This document shows positions 55,628 through 64,000 of a stretch of DNA of 64,000 bases, piece after piece. How positions within the stretch are numbered: position 1 is the first letter of the stretch; every line of letters starts with the position of its first letter. The position numbers and the translations under genes were made by a program. The notes under the pieces were generated by a model that made no database searches, was not told the DNA's origin, and was given only the letters and a program-made list of their open reading frames with translations. The stretch covers positions 1 through 64,000 of the forward strand of contig CANMZB010000019.1 of the NCBI GenBank assembly GCA_947502265.1, read 5' to 3'. This stretch comes from an uncultured Sulfitobacter sp. GTDB lineage: Bacteria; Pseudomonadota; Alphaproteobacteria; Rhodobacterales; Rhodobacteraceae.

Positions 55628-56548
55628 ATGACCTCTCCCGCCGTTGCCATCCTGCTTGCCACCTACAACGGCGCGGACAATCTGGCACAACAGCTCGACA
55701 GCTTTGCCGCACAAACCCATCCGCCCGCGCTGATCCTCGTCAGCGACGACGGCTCTACGGACGCAACCCGTGATATTCTGGCGCGCTTTGCCGCCGCCCA
55801 TCCCGCAATGCCGATGCAGGTGCTCGACGGTCCCCAACAAGGCTCGGCGGCGAATTTCCTCAGCCTGCTTGCGCGCTGCCCCGAAGGGATCGACATGGCG
55901 TGTTTCTCCGATCAGGATGATGTCTGGCTAAAGGACAAGATCGCCCGCGCGGTGGCGCAACTGGATGCCGACACACCACAGCTTTACTGTGCGCACACAT
56001 GGGAGTGTGACGCGGATCTACAGGGCCGCCGCCTGTCGCGCAGCCCGCGCAAACCGTCCGGATTTCGCAACGCGCTGGTGCAAAACATCGCGGCGGGCAA
56101 TACCATCATGCTCAACCGCGCGGGCCTTGGTCTGGCGCGCACAGCGGCCGCGCATACCGGTAAGGTCGCCGTGCATGACTGGTGGGTGTACCAGTTGATG
56201 ACAGGCGCGGGGGCACAGGTGATATTCGATCCCGAGGGGGTGCTTTTGTACCGCCAGCATGCGGGCAATCTTATCGGTGCCAACCGCGGCTGGCTCGCCA
56301 CCCTGCGCCGCTTGAGGCACCTGTTTACCGGCACCTTTCGCGACTGGAACGACATCAACATCGCCGCTCTCGAAGCCTCTTCGGAGCACCTCACCCCCGA
56401 AAATCGCGCGCTTTTGCGCCGCTTTGCCACGGGACGGGCGCAAAACTTCGGGGGCCGCATCGCCATGCTGCGCGACACAGGCGTCTACCGGCAGGGCGCT
56501 CTGGGGCAGGCCTCTCTCTGGCTTGCCGCGCTCTTGGGGCGTCTGTGA
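55628..56548 (+). CDS. Glycosyltransferase family 2
   Basis: 306 residues. GT-A fold with [31 protein letters not shown] and the DxD-like site [11 protein letters not shown] (about 98-108), typical of rhamnosyl- or galactosyl-type GT2 enzymes. No membrane segments. The ATG at 55628 begins the domain; an upstream in-frame start at 55553 would overlap the promoter of the divergent NIDO-RTX gene. It is followed after 74 bp by a UDP-glucose dehydrogenase. Confidence 0.88.
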   Translation: MTSPAVAILLATYNGADNLAQQLDSFAAQTHPPALILVSDDGSTDATRDILARFAAAHPAMPMQVLDGPQQGSAANFLSLLARCPEGIDMACFSDQDDVWLKDKIARAVAQLDADTPQLYCAHTWECDADLQGRRLSRSPRKPSGFRNALVQNIAAGNTIMLNRAGLGLARTAAAHTGKVAVHDWWVYQLMTGAGAQVIFDPEGVLLYRQHAGNLIGANRGWLATLRRLRHLFTGTFRDWNDINIAALEASSEHLTPENRALLRRFATGRAQNFGGRIAMLRDTGVYRQGALGQASLWLAALLGRL

Positions 56549-56622
56549 TCCCCGATTGAGCTTGCTCGCGCCGCACGCTAGGCGCACGAATGGAAACCAC
56601 AGAAAATTAATTGGACAAAGTT

Positions 56623-57789
56623 ATGAAAATTGCCGTCGCAGGTCTGGGCTATGTCGGCCTCTCCAACGCAGTACTGCTGGCCCAGCACAACGAAGTTGTG
56701 GCATCAGACATTTCGCAAGCGCGGGTCGATATGATCACCGCCCGCCAAAGTCCCATTGCAGACACTGATATCAGCGAGTTTCTGGCGCATCAGACTCTAA
56801 ACCTCACGGCCACCACGGACGCTGCCGCCGCCTTTGCCGGGGCTGATTTCATCCTTGTGGCCACCCCCACCAATTACGACACCGACACCAACTACTTCGA
56901 TACATCCAGCGTCGAATCCGTGATCCGTGAAGCCGTGCGGGTCAATCCGGACGCTACAATCGTGATCAAATCGACCATCCCCGTGGGTTTCACCGACCGT
57001 CTGCGCGACGAGTTGCAGACCGACAATATACTCTTCGCGCCCGAATTCCTGCGCGAAGGGCGCGCCTTGTACGACAACCTCTATCCCAGCCGGATCATCG
57101 TTGGTGCCAAGACCGACGCCGCGCATCAGTTCGCCCAGCTTCTGATCGAAGGCGCGCGCGCCACCGACATTCCGGTAAAATTCACCGATGCCGCCGAGGC
57201 CGAGGCCATCAAGCTTTTTGCCAATACCTATCTCGCCATGCGGGTGGCTTTTTTCAACGAACTCGACAGCTACGCCATGGCGCGCGGCGTGGACAGCCGC
57301 CAGATCATCGAAGGCATCAGCCTCGATCCGCGCATCGGAGATCATTACAACAACCCCTCCTTTGGCTATGGCGGCTATTGTCTGCCCAAAGACACCAAAC
57401 AGCTGTTGGCCAACTACTCCGAAGTGCCGCAAAACCTCATCCGCGCCATCGTCGACGCCAACCGGACGCGCAAGGATTTTCTGGCCGACCAGATCCTTGC
57501 GGCAAAGCCTTCGGTCGTAGGGGTACACCGGCTGGTGATGAAGGCCGATTCCGACAACTTCCGCCATTCCTCCATTCAGGGCATCATGAAGCGCATCAAG
57601 GCCAAAGGCATCGAGGTTATCGTCTATGAACCCGCCCTTGAGGAAACCGAATTCTTCAATTCGCGGGTGGTGCGCGATCTTGCGGCCTTCAAGGCCGAAG
57701 CCGATATCATCATGGCCAACCGCATGACCGACGACCTGCGCGACGTGTCCGACAAGGTCTTTACCCGCGATCTTTTCGGCGCGGATTAG
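56623..57789 (+). CDS. ugd: UDP-glucose 6-dehydrogenase
   Basis: 388 residues, the short bacterial Ugd form. [20 protein letters not shown] is the NAD-binding start, then [17 protein letters not shown], the FAPEFLREG motif and the catalytic Cys in [15 protein letters not shown]. It makes UDP-glucuronate for acidic polysaccharide. It differs from the TviB-type enzyme at 11.4 kb, so the replicon encodes two distinct uronic-acid routes. The ATG at 56623 is chosen over an in-frame TTG at 56611. Confidence 0.93.
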   Translation: MKIAVAGLGYVGLSNAVLLAQHNEVVASDISQARVDMITARQSPIADTDISEFLAHQTLNLTATTDAAAAFAGADFILVATPTNYDTDTNYFDTSSVESVIREAVRVNPDATIVIKSTIPVGFTDRLRDELQTDNILFAPEFLREGRALYDNLYPSRIIVGAKTDAAHQFAQLLIEGARATDIPVKFTDAAEAEAIKLFANTYLAMRVAFFNELDSYAMARGVDSRQIIEGISLDPRIGDHYNNPSFGYGGYCLPKDTKQLLANYSEVPQNLIRAIVDANRTRKDFLADQILAAKPSVVGVHRLVMKADSDNFRHSSIQGIMKRIKAKGIEVIVYEPALEETEFFNSRVVRDLAAFKAEADIIMANRMTDDLRDVSDKVFTRDLFGAD

Positions 57790-57887
57790 GTGTTTGATCC
57801 CACGGTTTGATGGTGTGATCCTTTTGCAGGAATGGAAAGAAGACCTTCGCCACAGAAGCGCCACGTACTGTTATATCCTGAAACGAC

Positions 57888-57923
57888 AAATGCCGCGGGA
57901 GCATCCCCGCGGCATTTCTTTTT
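57888..57923 (+). terminator. Strong terminator after ugd
   Basis: A 12-bp perfect stem AAATGCCGCGGG/CCCGCGGCATTT with a 6-base loop, followed by CTTTTT. Because it lies between convergent genes and the stem ends in A/T runs, it can serve both directions. Confidence 0.92.
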
Positions 57924-57938
57924 CACCCGTGTTCCGGC

Positions 57939-60900
57939 TCAGGACATCAGATCGAAAACATCCGTCCCGATTTGCAGGTTGATCTCGCTCTGCGCATCGC
58001 CATCGACCAGCGCCCAAAGAACCTGTCCCGTGGGCCGGTAGATCACAAACATCTCGTCCACATCATCAGCCCCCGCATCGGCAGTGTTGGCGCGGTTCAA
58101 CTGGAACTGGTCGCGCGTTGCCGTGTTTCGACCGATCTGCAATACATCGCCCTCTGCGGCGTTATAATCCTGTATCCAGTCGCTGCCGTGATCGTAAACG
58201 CCCAGATGGTAGAACGTATCGGCCCCCTCGCCGCCATTCATCCGGTCATAGCCAAAGCCGCCGTTGATGAAATCATCGCCGTCGTTGCCGTACAGGATAT
58301 CGCCCAACGCACCACCCGACAGATGGTCGTCGCCACCGTTGCCGATCACGGTATCACCCCCGAAACCGCCCATAATAGTGTCGTTACCGGCCCCGCCATT
58401 CAGCTCGTCGTTGCCATAACCACCATCAATCAGATCGTCGCCCGCGCCGCCAAAGATCACGTCGCGCTTGTCGGTATCTCCGGTCCCGCCAATCAGCGTG
58501 TCCTGACCGTCGCCGCCATCAATCCGGTCCGGCCCGTTGCCACCGGTGATCAGATCGTCGCCGCCCTCACCGCGCAGCGTATCCTGACCGCCCATCCCGT
58601 TGATGACATCGTCGCCCGCCCCGCCGACAAGACGCTCGTCTGCCGGGGTGCCGTTGGTTTCGGTAGACAGCGATACAACCGCCTCCGTCTGCGCCGAATT
58701 GACAGCCTCTGTCATATCCTGCCCGTCGGTATAGGACACGCGCACCGAAATCAGGCCGCCCAAATCGTCATCACCCAGCACATAGGTCTCGTCGGTCGCA
58801 CCCTCGATCGCATCGTTGCCGCGCAACCACTGATAGGATAGTGCGCCCATACCGTCTTCGTCGGACAGATCCGCAGCCGCCGTCAGGGTTGATCCCGTGA
58901 TGGCATCACCGGTCACCAAAACAGTGCCGACAGGCGCATCATTGACGTTGCGGATCGGCGTGGTGCGCACCGATGTCATCGTCTCCTCGGCGCCAAAGCC
59001 GTCGGTATAGCTGATTGTGGCGGACATGCCCGCCCCCACATCGGCCTGCGTCAGCCTGTAGTCCTCGCTGGTGGCACCTGCGATCACCTCGCCATTGCGC
59101 AGCCATTGATAGGACAGCGTACCCAGACCGTCTTCATCCGCAAGCGATCCGGCCGAGACACTGATCACTTCCCCTTCGGTCACCGTCCCGAACAGGGCCA
59201 AATCGCCGGTGGGCGCATCGTTGACGTTTTCAATCGCCTCAGAGGCAGGTGACGTCAGCGTTTCAACCATGCCAAAGCCGTCGGTGTAGCTGGCCGTGAC
59301 GGACATCACCGCGCCCACATCGGCTTGTGTCAGGGTATAATCCGCTGCGGTTGCCCCCTCGACGGCATCCCCGTCGCGCAGCCACTGGTAAGAGAGATCA
59401 CCCAGACCATCCGCATCCGCGAGGGCTGTGGACACGGCGCTGATCACACCGCCTTCGATCACGGAGCCGTCCAATGCCAGCGCGCCGGTGGGCGCATCGT
59501 TGACGTTCTCCACTTCATCTGTCGCATCAGACGTCAGCGTCTCGACCGTGCCAAAGCCGTCGGTGTACTGTATCTGCGCCGTAATTGCGGCACCGACATC
59601 GGCCTGCCCCAGCATATAGATGCTGCTGTTCTGGCCTGCGACCGTCACACCATCGCGCTGCCATGTAATCGTTGCAGTGTCCGCATCATACCCGTCGGCG
59701 TCTGCCACCGTCGAGAAATCAACGCTCAACGTGCTGCCCTGCGTGGCCTCGCCCGACAGCGTCACCGCGCCGGTTGGCACGTCATTGACGTTAAGCACAG
59801 TATCGCTGCTGCCGCTGGTCACGGCCTCGGATGCGCCAAAGCCATCGGTATACGACACCACAGCCTCGAACCGGTCGCCGACATCCTCTTGCGTCAGCGC
59901 AAGACTGGCATCGGTTGCGCCCTCAATGGCCTCGCCATCGCGCAACCACTGATAGGACAATTCGCCCAACCCGTCGAGATCACTCAGAGCGCTCGTATCC
60001 GCCGTCAGCACACCGTCTTCCGCCGCCACACCGCCAAGGGAAACACCGCCCGCAGGCGCGTCATTGATGTTGCTGACCGGACCGGTATCCGTCGCCGTCA
60101 CCATCTCCGGTGTGCCATGATTATCGGTGTAGGAGACCGTGGCCCCGATCACCGCGCCCACATCGCTCTGGGTCAGGGTGTAGTCAAAAGAGGTCGCCCC
60201 CTCGATGGCCTCTCCGTCGCGGGTCCATTGATAGGACACTGTGTCGTAATCAATGCCGTCCTCGTCATAACCGAGGTTATCCAGATAAAGATACGCACCC
60301 TGCTCCGCATCGCCGATGATCAAAACCTCCCCTTCGGGCGCATCATTGACGTTTTCGACCACAGCCGTCGGCGCGCTCAGCAACGAAGCGTATCCGCCAA
60401 AGTCGTCATTGACGTCAATCTGGACCCTGACTTCATAACCGACATCGTTCTGGGTCAACTGGTAGGTATTGTCGGTGCTATACGTTGTGGCGTTATCGCC
60501 GATGAACCAGTTGTAATAGATCTGTCCATAGCCGGCATCCCCGGTCAGCCCGTCCTCGTCCATCACGCCGGACACGTCGGCTGTCAAAATCTGGTCTTCG
60601 GCCGCCGTGCCGATAATGACAACCTCGCCCGTCAGCGGGTCATCGACGTTATGCACATAGGTGTTGTAGTTTTCCGCACGGACATTTTCGACAGTGTTTT
60701 CATTGCCAAAGCCGTCCACATAGGTGATGTCGACAGAAATATTTTTCCCCGCCTCGGCCTGCGTCGGGGTAAAGCTGGCGCCGGTGGCCCCTTCGATCGC
60801 GGTCCTGACATAGCCACCATATTCGCCGAAATCCTCATCATAGACTTCGGTCACCCACTGATACGACAGTTCGCCCAAACCATCCTGATCCGTCAGATCA

Positions 60901-62060
60901 TCCACATTCACCGTCAATGTGGCGTCTTCCTCAAAGTCACCCGATTCAGCGTCGGAAACGATGAACACATCGCCCTGCGGCATGTCATCGACATTCTCGA
61001 CCGTGACCGCAGCACTGGTATAGCTGGCCATGTCGCCGTTCACATCGGTATAGGTCACCCCGACAGTCAGGGCCGCCCCGACATCCGCCTGTGATGTGTA
61101 GTAGTAATCATACTGATCGAGAGCCTCACCAACCGCCTCGCCATCACGATACCATTGGTACATCTGGTCATACGTGTAGGTCTGCTTGTAACGACCGGCA
61201 AGTTCTGCGGAAATCCCGACACCCTCCAGAACAACACCGTCAAAATCAGTGCCGGAATAATCCGTAATCTCCACGCGGCCCGGTCCGGCCACAGTGATCT
61301 GATCGCCGTAGTCGGCCCCGTTGTTCTCTTCGTTCAGCTCTTCTACGACGTCGTCGATATCGACGACGAGGCCCGTGTAATATGTACCCTCTGCCAGATC
61401 ATCCGGCATGGCAAAATCAAACCCCCCGAACTCGCTCCCATAGCTGCCCAGCCCGGGCATATCGATTGTTCCGATCAACCGGTCGTCGGTCGTGATTGTC
61501 TCGTCATCCGATAGGTAAATACCGGCTGTTGCCCCGATGGGGGCCGCAATTTCAGTATTGTTCGAAAGCGAGACGTCAAACGAAAGAACGGCCCCCGCCT
61601 CGACGGCGGATCCATAAAGCTCGGTATATGTATTCGAATAGGAATAACCGGTCAGGTCCGGCTTGGGGTTCAAAAGAGTGACCGAAATGAAGTCGCTGAT
61701 GTTATTGCTCTCGTCGCTCTCGGCCACCGCATCGGCGCTGTCGGCCATGACGGACAGGTAATAATCCCCCTCGGGCAACGCCGTCGTGACCTCGAGACCC
61801 TGATTGAAATTCTGATACCCGAAAGGGCCGCTTTCGGCGCCAAAGGTGCTGAACGTATAAAGCGCGACACTGCTCGCATCGATCACCGTGTCAGTGGAAA
61901 GATACAGCGTCAGCTCGATCTCTTGCGCGGGATCAACACTTTCATCACCCGTGTTTTGCAGCTGCACAGTAAAACTCTCGTATGCATCGCGCAGCCAGAT
62001 ACCATCGTTGTTAAAGTTGAAATATGGATCGAACGAAACCGGTCTAAGATCGAAAGCCAT
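57939..62060 (-). CDS. Giant RTX protein with CARDB domains and nine Ig-like repeats
   Basis: 1373 residues, very acidic. Residues 1-260 contain two CARDB-like domains (LPEGDYYLSVMADSADAVAE; ESDESNNISDFISV; LAEGTYYTGLVVDIDDVV). Nine Ig-like repeats of about 90-100 residues follow (about 270-1190), each with a DGLGxLSYQWLRDGxxIEGAT core, an LTQADVG turn and SYTDGFG strand, separated by VxNVNDAPxG linkers. RTX repeats and the shared cassette ending FDLMS close the protein. The ATG at 62060 has GAGGA upstream. The design suggests a long, calcium-stiffened adhesin-like filament released by type I secretion. Confidence 0.87.
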   Translation of the reverse strand: MAFDLRPVSFDPYFNFNNDGIWLRDAYESFTVQLQNTGDESVDPAQEIELTLYLSTDTVIDASSVALYTFSTFGAESGPFGYQNFNQGLEVTTALPEGDYYLSVMADSADAVAESDESNNISDFISVTLLNPKPDLTGYSYSNTYTELYGSAVEAGAVLSFDVSLSNNTEIAAPIGATAGIYLSDDETITTDDRLIGTIDMPGLGSYGSEFGGFDFAMPDDLAEGTYYTGLVVDIDDVVEELNEENNGADYGDQITVAGPGRVEITDYSGTDFDGVVLEGVGISAELAGRYKQTYTYDQMYQWYRDGEAVGEALDQYDYYYTSQADVGAALTVGVTYTDVNGDMASYTSAAVTVENVDDMPQGDVFIVSDAESGDFEEDATLTVNVDDLTDQDGLGELSYQWVTEVYDEDFGEYGGYVRTAIEGATGASFTPTQAEAGKNISVDITYVDGFGNENTVENVRAENYNTYVHNVDDPLTGEVVIIGTAAEDQILTADVSGVMDEDGLTGDAGYGQIYYNWFIGDNATTYSTDNTYQLTQNDVGYEVRVQIDVNDDFGGYASLLSAPTAVVENVNDAPEGEVLIIGDAEQGAYLYLDNLGYDEDGIDYDTVSYQWTRDGEAIEGATSFDYTLTQSDVGAVIGATVSYTDNHGTPEMVTATDTGPVSNINDAPAGGVSLGGVAAEDGVLTADTSALSDLDGLGELSYQWLRDGEAIEGATDASLALTQEDVGDRFEAVVSYTDGFGASEAVTSGSSDTVLNVNDVPTGAVTLSGEATQGSTLSVDFSTVADADGYDADTATITWQRDGVTVAGQNSSIYMLGQADVGAAITAQIQYTDGFGTVETLTSDATDEVENVNDAPTGALALDGSVIEGGVISAVSTALADADGLGDLSYQWLRDGDAVEGATAADYTLTQADVGAVMSVTASYTDGFGMVETLTSPASEAIENVNDAPTGDLALFGTVTEGEVISVSAGSLADEDGLGTLSYQWLRNGEVIAGATSEDYRLTQADVGAGMSATISYTDGFGAEETMTSVRTTPIRNVNDAPVGTVLVTGDAITGSTLTAAADLSDEDGMGALSYQWLRGNDAIEGATDETYVLGDDDLGGLISVRVSYTDGQDMTEAVNSAQTEAVVSLSTETNGTPADERLVGGAGDDVINGMGGQDTLRGEGGDDLITGGNGPDRIDGGDGQDTLIGGTGDTDKRDVIFGGAGDDLIDGGYGNDELNGGAGNDTIMGGFGGDTVIGNGGDDHLSGGALGDILYGNDGDDFINGGFGYDRMNGGEGADTFYHLGVYDHGSDWIQDYNAAEGDVLQIGRNTATRDQFQLNRANTADAGADDVDEMFVIYRPTGQVLWALVDGDAQSEINLQIGTDVFDLMS

Positions 62061-62201
62061 TAAATAATCCTCTTGAAAAGCCAGTCGGCAAAATTATGCC
62101 GACTATGGATTATCACATCGTTTTAAATCAAGATTTTTTTAAAAAGTGCTTCATTTTCAATCCCAGATAGAGCATTGAAACGCCCGTACAACCTGTCAGG
62201 A

Positions 62202-63221
62202 TCAACTTTTCAGAAACGCTTCCAGCCGTGCCACAAACCTCGCATCAACGGCATCGCCCTGCACCACCACACGCCCCTCACGCGCCAGTATTTCCAACCC
62301 CTCCCCCAAAGAACGCTGTCGCGGCAGCGGCGGCGGGGCGGCGGTTCTGGTCTGCGGGGCGGTCTTTTCCTCTTGCGGGGCAGGGGGGGCTTCCTGCGCG
62401 ACGGGTGGCGGCGTCCCGTTCACCGCTTGCTCCAGCACGGCGCGCTCGGCGGTGCCTGTGGCGTGCGCCTCGCGCAGATGCGCGCGCAGCCGTGCGGCCG
62501 CATCCGCATCCTCGTTCAGCAGTTTCGACAACGCAAGGCCCAGCCGCTCGGGAATATCGTGCGGCGCGCGCAGCACCTCGTCCAGCGCCTCGACCACCGG
62601 CATGAAGGATTTGATCTTGGAGCGTTTGGAGAAACTGACGGATGCAAAAAGCCCCTGCAACGCGTCCTTGTCCGTCTCGAACACGCCTGCGCGCAGGGTC
62701 TGCACCGCAACCCGCGCGCGTTCATAGAACGACAGGTTGGCGCGGATTTCGTTTTCCTCGACCATCGCCACATAGGCATCCGCCTGTGCCGCAGGCTGCC
62801 GGATCAGCGCGTGGATCGTGGCAAAGCGCGCCTCGCCGGTGTCCGCATAAAGCGCGCGCAAGGCCTGCAATCGCCGCCACCCCGAGATCAGGCCGAAACC
62901 GTTCTCGACCATGACCACCTCGATGGGGGCCTGCTGCCCGCGCGCGCGGATGCTTTGATACAGCGCGTCAACATCCTCGTCCGCGGTGTGCTGGCGGTCG
63001 CGGATAAGGTAGGCCTCATGCACCTGCTCCAACGGGATGTTGCGGATGATGCGCCCTTCGCGGGTGGCATTGTCCAGCTCCGCGCGCAGCGCCTCAAAGG
63101 CGGCAACCGACGCCGCATCACCCGCGATCTGCGCAATCGGCGCGCGGGCGTTCGGGGCGGCGGGGGCCACTGTGGGGCTCTCGCCAAACTGTGCCGGGGT
63201 CAGTCTTTTGCGCTTTGCCAT
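62202..63221 (-). CDS. parB: Plasmid partition protein ParB/RepB
   Basis: 339 residues. The N-terminal ParB/Spo0J-like domain (about 60-170) has IRNIPLEQVHEAYLIRDRQH, SIRARGQQAPIEVV and GFGLISGWRRLQALRAL, followed by an HTH-containing middle (VEENEIRANLSFYERARVAV; FSKRSKIKSFMPVVEALDEV) and a Pro/Ala-rich linker. It binds the partition site and ParA. A strong AAGGAG site precedes the ATG. A 24-bp palindrome lies just upstream, between parA and parB. Confidence 0.9.
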   Translation of the reverse strand: MAKRKRLTPAQFGESPTVAPAAPNARAPIAQIAGDAASVAAFEALRAELDNATREGRIIRNIPLEQVHEAYLIRDRQHTADEDVDALYQSIRARGQQAPIEVVMVENGFGLISGWRRLQALRALYADTGEARFATIHALIRQPAAQADAYVAMVEENEIRANLSFYERARVAVQTLRAGVFETDKDALQGLFASVSFSKRSKIKSFMPVVEALDEVLRAPHDIPERLGLALSKLLNEDADAAARLRAHLREAHATGTAERAVLEQAVNGTPPPVAQEAPPAPQEEKTAPQTRTAAPPPLPRQRSLGEGLEILAREGRVVVQGDAVDARFVARLEAFLKS

Positions 63222-63296
63222 CGTCTCTCTCCTTGCGGCTTTGAGGGCAGCCTTGACCCTTTGTCTTAACGTAAGCCCAACAGGGCGTGCGGTGCG

Positions 63297-63320
63297 AAAC
63301 CTTTCGCATGCGAAAGGTTT
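63297..63320. promoter_or_regulatory. Perfect 24-bp palindrome, candidate parS partition site
   Basis: The half-site AAACCTTTCGCA is followed directly by its exact complement. It lies in the 116-bp parA-parB gap. Perfect palindromes near parAB or repAB genes serve as centromere-like sites in Rhodobacterales plasmids. The TGCGAAA motif is repeated at 63293-63299. Confidence 0.85.
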
Positions 63321-63337
63321 GGATCAGGCTCTAATCT

Positions 63338-64000
63338 CTATTTAGACACTTCTTCGCGCCGCCAGATGCCCAAAAGAAGCTTTTTGAACGCCGCATAGGT
63401 CTGATCAAACGTGGCACGCCCGCGGGCATAGGTCTCGCGGTTGAAATCGCGATAATCCGCTTCATAGAGACCACTTGCCTGCTCGCCTGCTTGCCCGATC
63501 AGCGCGGTGAAATCCTGCCGGTGCGGCGACAGCGTGTCGCCCAGATAGGCCTGCATCAGCGCGCCCATCTCGGACTGCTGCGCCGCATCAAAACGCGTGA
63601 TCACCGCGCGCACCGCATCCCATTCAAACTGCAATTCGGGCCGCCCCAAGGCGCGCGCCGCCATGTTTTCTCCCGTCTCGATCGAGGAAAACGTCGCATG
63701 CAGCATATCAAAAAACCGCCCCGTGGAATCAAACTCCAGAAACGAGGCACCCAGAGGCACCAGCAGAATATCCGCCGCCGCCAACCCGTTGATCGTGAGA
63801 TAGCCAAGGGCAGGGGGCGTATCGACAAACACCAGATCATAATCATCCAGCACCCCGTCCGCTGCCAACGTATCGGTCAACGCATCCCACAACTTCCAGC
63901 TGCGCCCCTGCATCCGCCAGACGGGGATCTGGAATTCGGCCCAGTACAGATTGAGCTGCGCGCCGATCAGATCAATGTTGGGCCAATGGGTGCCTTGAAT
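63338..64000 (-). CDS. parA: Plasmid partition ATPase ParA (5' end beyond the window)
   Basis: 221 codons are visible and the frame stays open to the right edge, so the N-terminus with Walker A is missing. The visible part has the ParA pattern WPNIDLIGAQLNLYWAEF, the Walker B-type strand DYDLVFVDTPPALGYLTING and ADILLVPLGASFLEFDST. It uses ATP to move plasmid copies apart with ParB. It precedes parB on the minus strand by 116 bp. The replication gene is presumably to the right of the window. Confidence 0.9.
   Translation of the reverse strand: MQGTHWPNIDLIGAQLNLYWAEFQIPVWRMQGRSWKLWDALTDTLAADGVLDDYDLVFVDTPPALGYLTINGLAAADILLVPLGASFLEFDSTGRFFDMLHATFSSIETGENMAARALGRPELQFEWDAVRAVITRFDAAQQSEMGALMQAYLGDTLSPHRQDFTALIGQAGEQASGLYEADYRDFNRETYARGRATFDQTYAAFKKLLLGIWRREEVSK

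Noticed and set aside
62202-63221. Assignment of the partition genes to a particular plasmid type such as RepABC
   Set aside because: No replication gene is in the window, and ParA lacks its N-terminus, so the type cannot be decided.
1-64000. tRNA, rRNA or riboswitch genes
   Set aside because: No cloverleaf, rRNA or known riboswitch signature was noticed on reading; a dedicated covariance-model scan was not possible.

Overview
The window looks like part of a plasmid (or plasmid-like replicon) from a marine alphaproteobacterium of the Roseobacter group (Rhodobacterales). This rests on the high GC content, the ParA/ParB partition pair with a palindromic site at the right end, a norCBQD cluster with TTGCG-N4-CGCAA (NnrR-type) operators, and the family content: multi-domain glycosyltransferases, sulfotransferases, DUF2793 and RTX proteins. 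Genus and plasmid type cannot be fixed from the sequence alone.

Region 1 (1-24.3 kb) is a surface-polysaccharide locus. It holds a methyltransferase-like coiled-coil protein (cut by the left edge), a DUF2793 protein, two sulfotransferase-like genes, a GSCFA protein, an alpha/beta hydrolase, three large multi-domain glycosyltransferases, a TviB/WbpO-type nucleotide-sugar dehydrogenase, the KpsT/KpsE/KpsM capsule exporter, an RgpF-WbsX fusion and a phosphomannomutase/phosphoglucomutase. Kdo supply genes (kpsF, kdsB), a third sulfotransferase (31.4-34 kb), a small GT2 enzyme and a second UDP-sugar dehydrogenase (55.6-57.8 kb) complete the set. Together they suggest an ABC-exported, Kdo-linked, acidic and probably sulfated capsule.

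Region 2 (24.4-31.2 kb) is a nitric oxide reductase island placed between capsule genes: an NnrR-type regulator, a DUF1858 gene, norC, norB, norQ, norD, two small membrane proteins and a DUF454/YbaN protein. A perfect TTGCG-N4-CGCAA palindrome lies at the expected distance upstream of norC.

Region 3 (34.1-62.1 kb) is dominated by nine calcium-binding RTX proteins. Eight of them end in the same C-terminal cassette of about 165 residues, but each has a different N-terminal module: metzincin-like protease, pure RTX plus Ig-like repeats, TRAP solute-binding domain, PPC repeats, CAP domain, an unrecognised domain, NIDO domain, and CARDB plus Ig-like repeats. None shows a signal peptide, so type I secretion is inferred, but no type I exporter is encoded here. 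Near-identical DNA blocks in the cassettes (225 bp inverted, 391 bp direct), a remnant of another RTX-type module and paired 107-bp elements at RTX gene ends point to active shuffling of heads on a common tail. This is the most unusual system in the window.

Region 4 (62.2-64 kb) holds a ParB-like gene, a perfect 24-bp palindrome (candidate parS) and the 3' part of parA, which runs off the right edge. Overall the replicon appears to encode capsule production, a set of secreted calcium-binding surface proteins and NO detoxification, a combination that fits a surface-attached life with low-oxygen niches. That ecological reading is inference.
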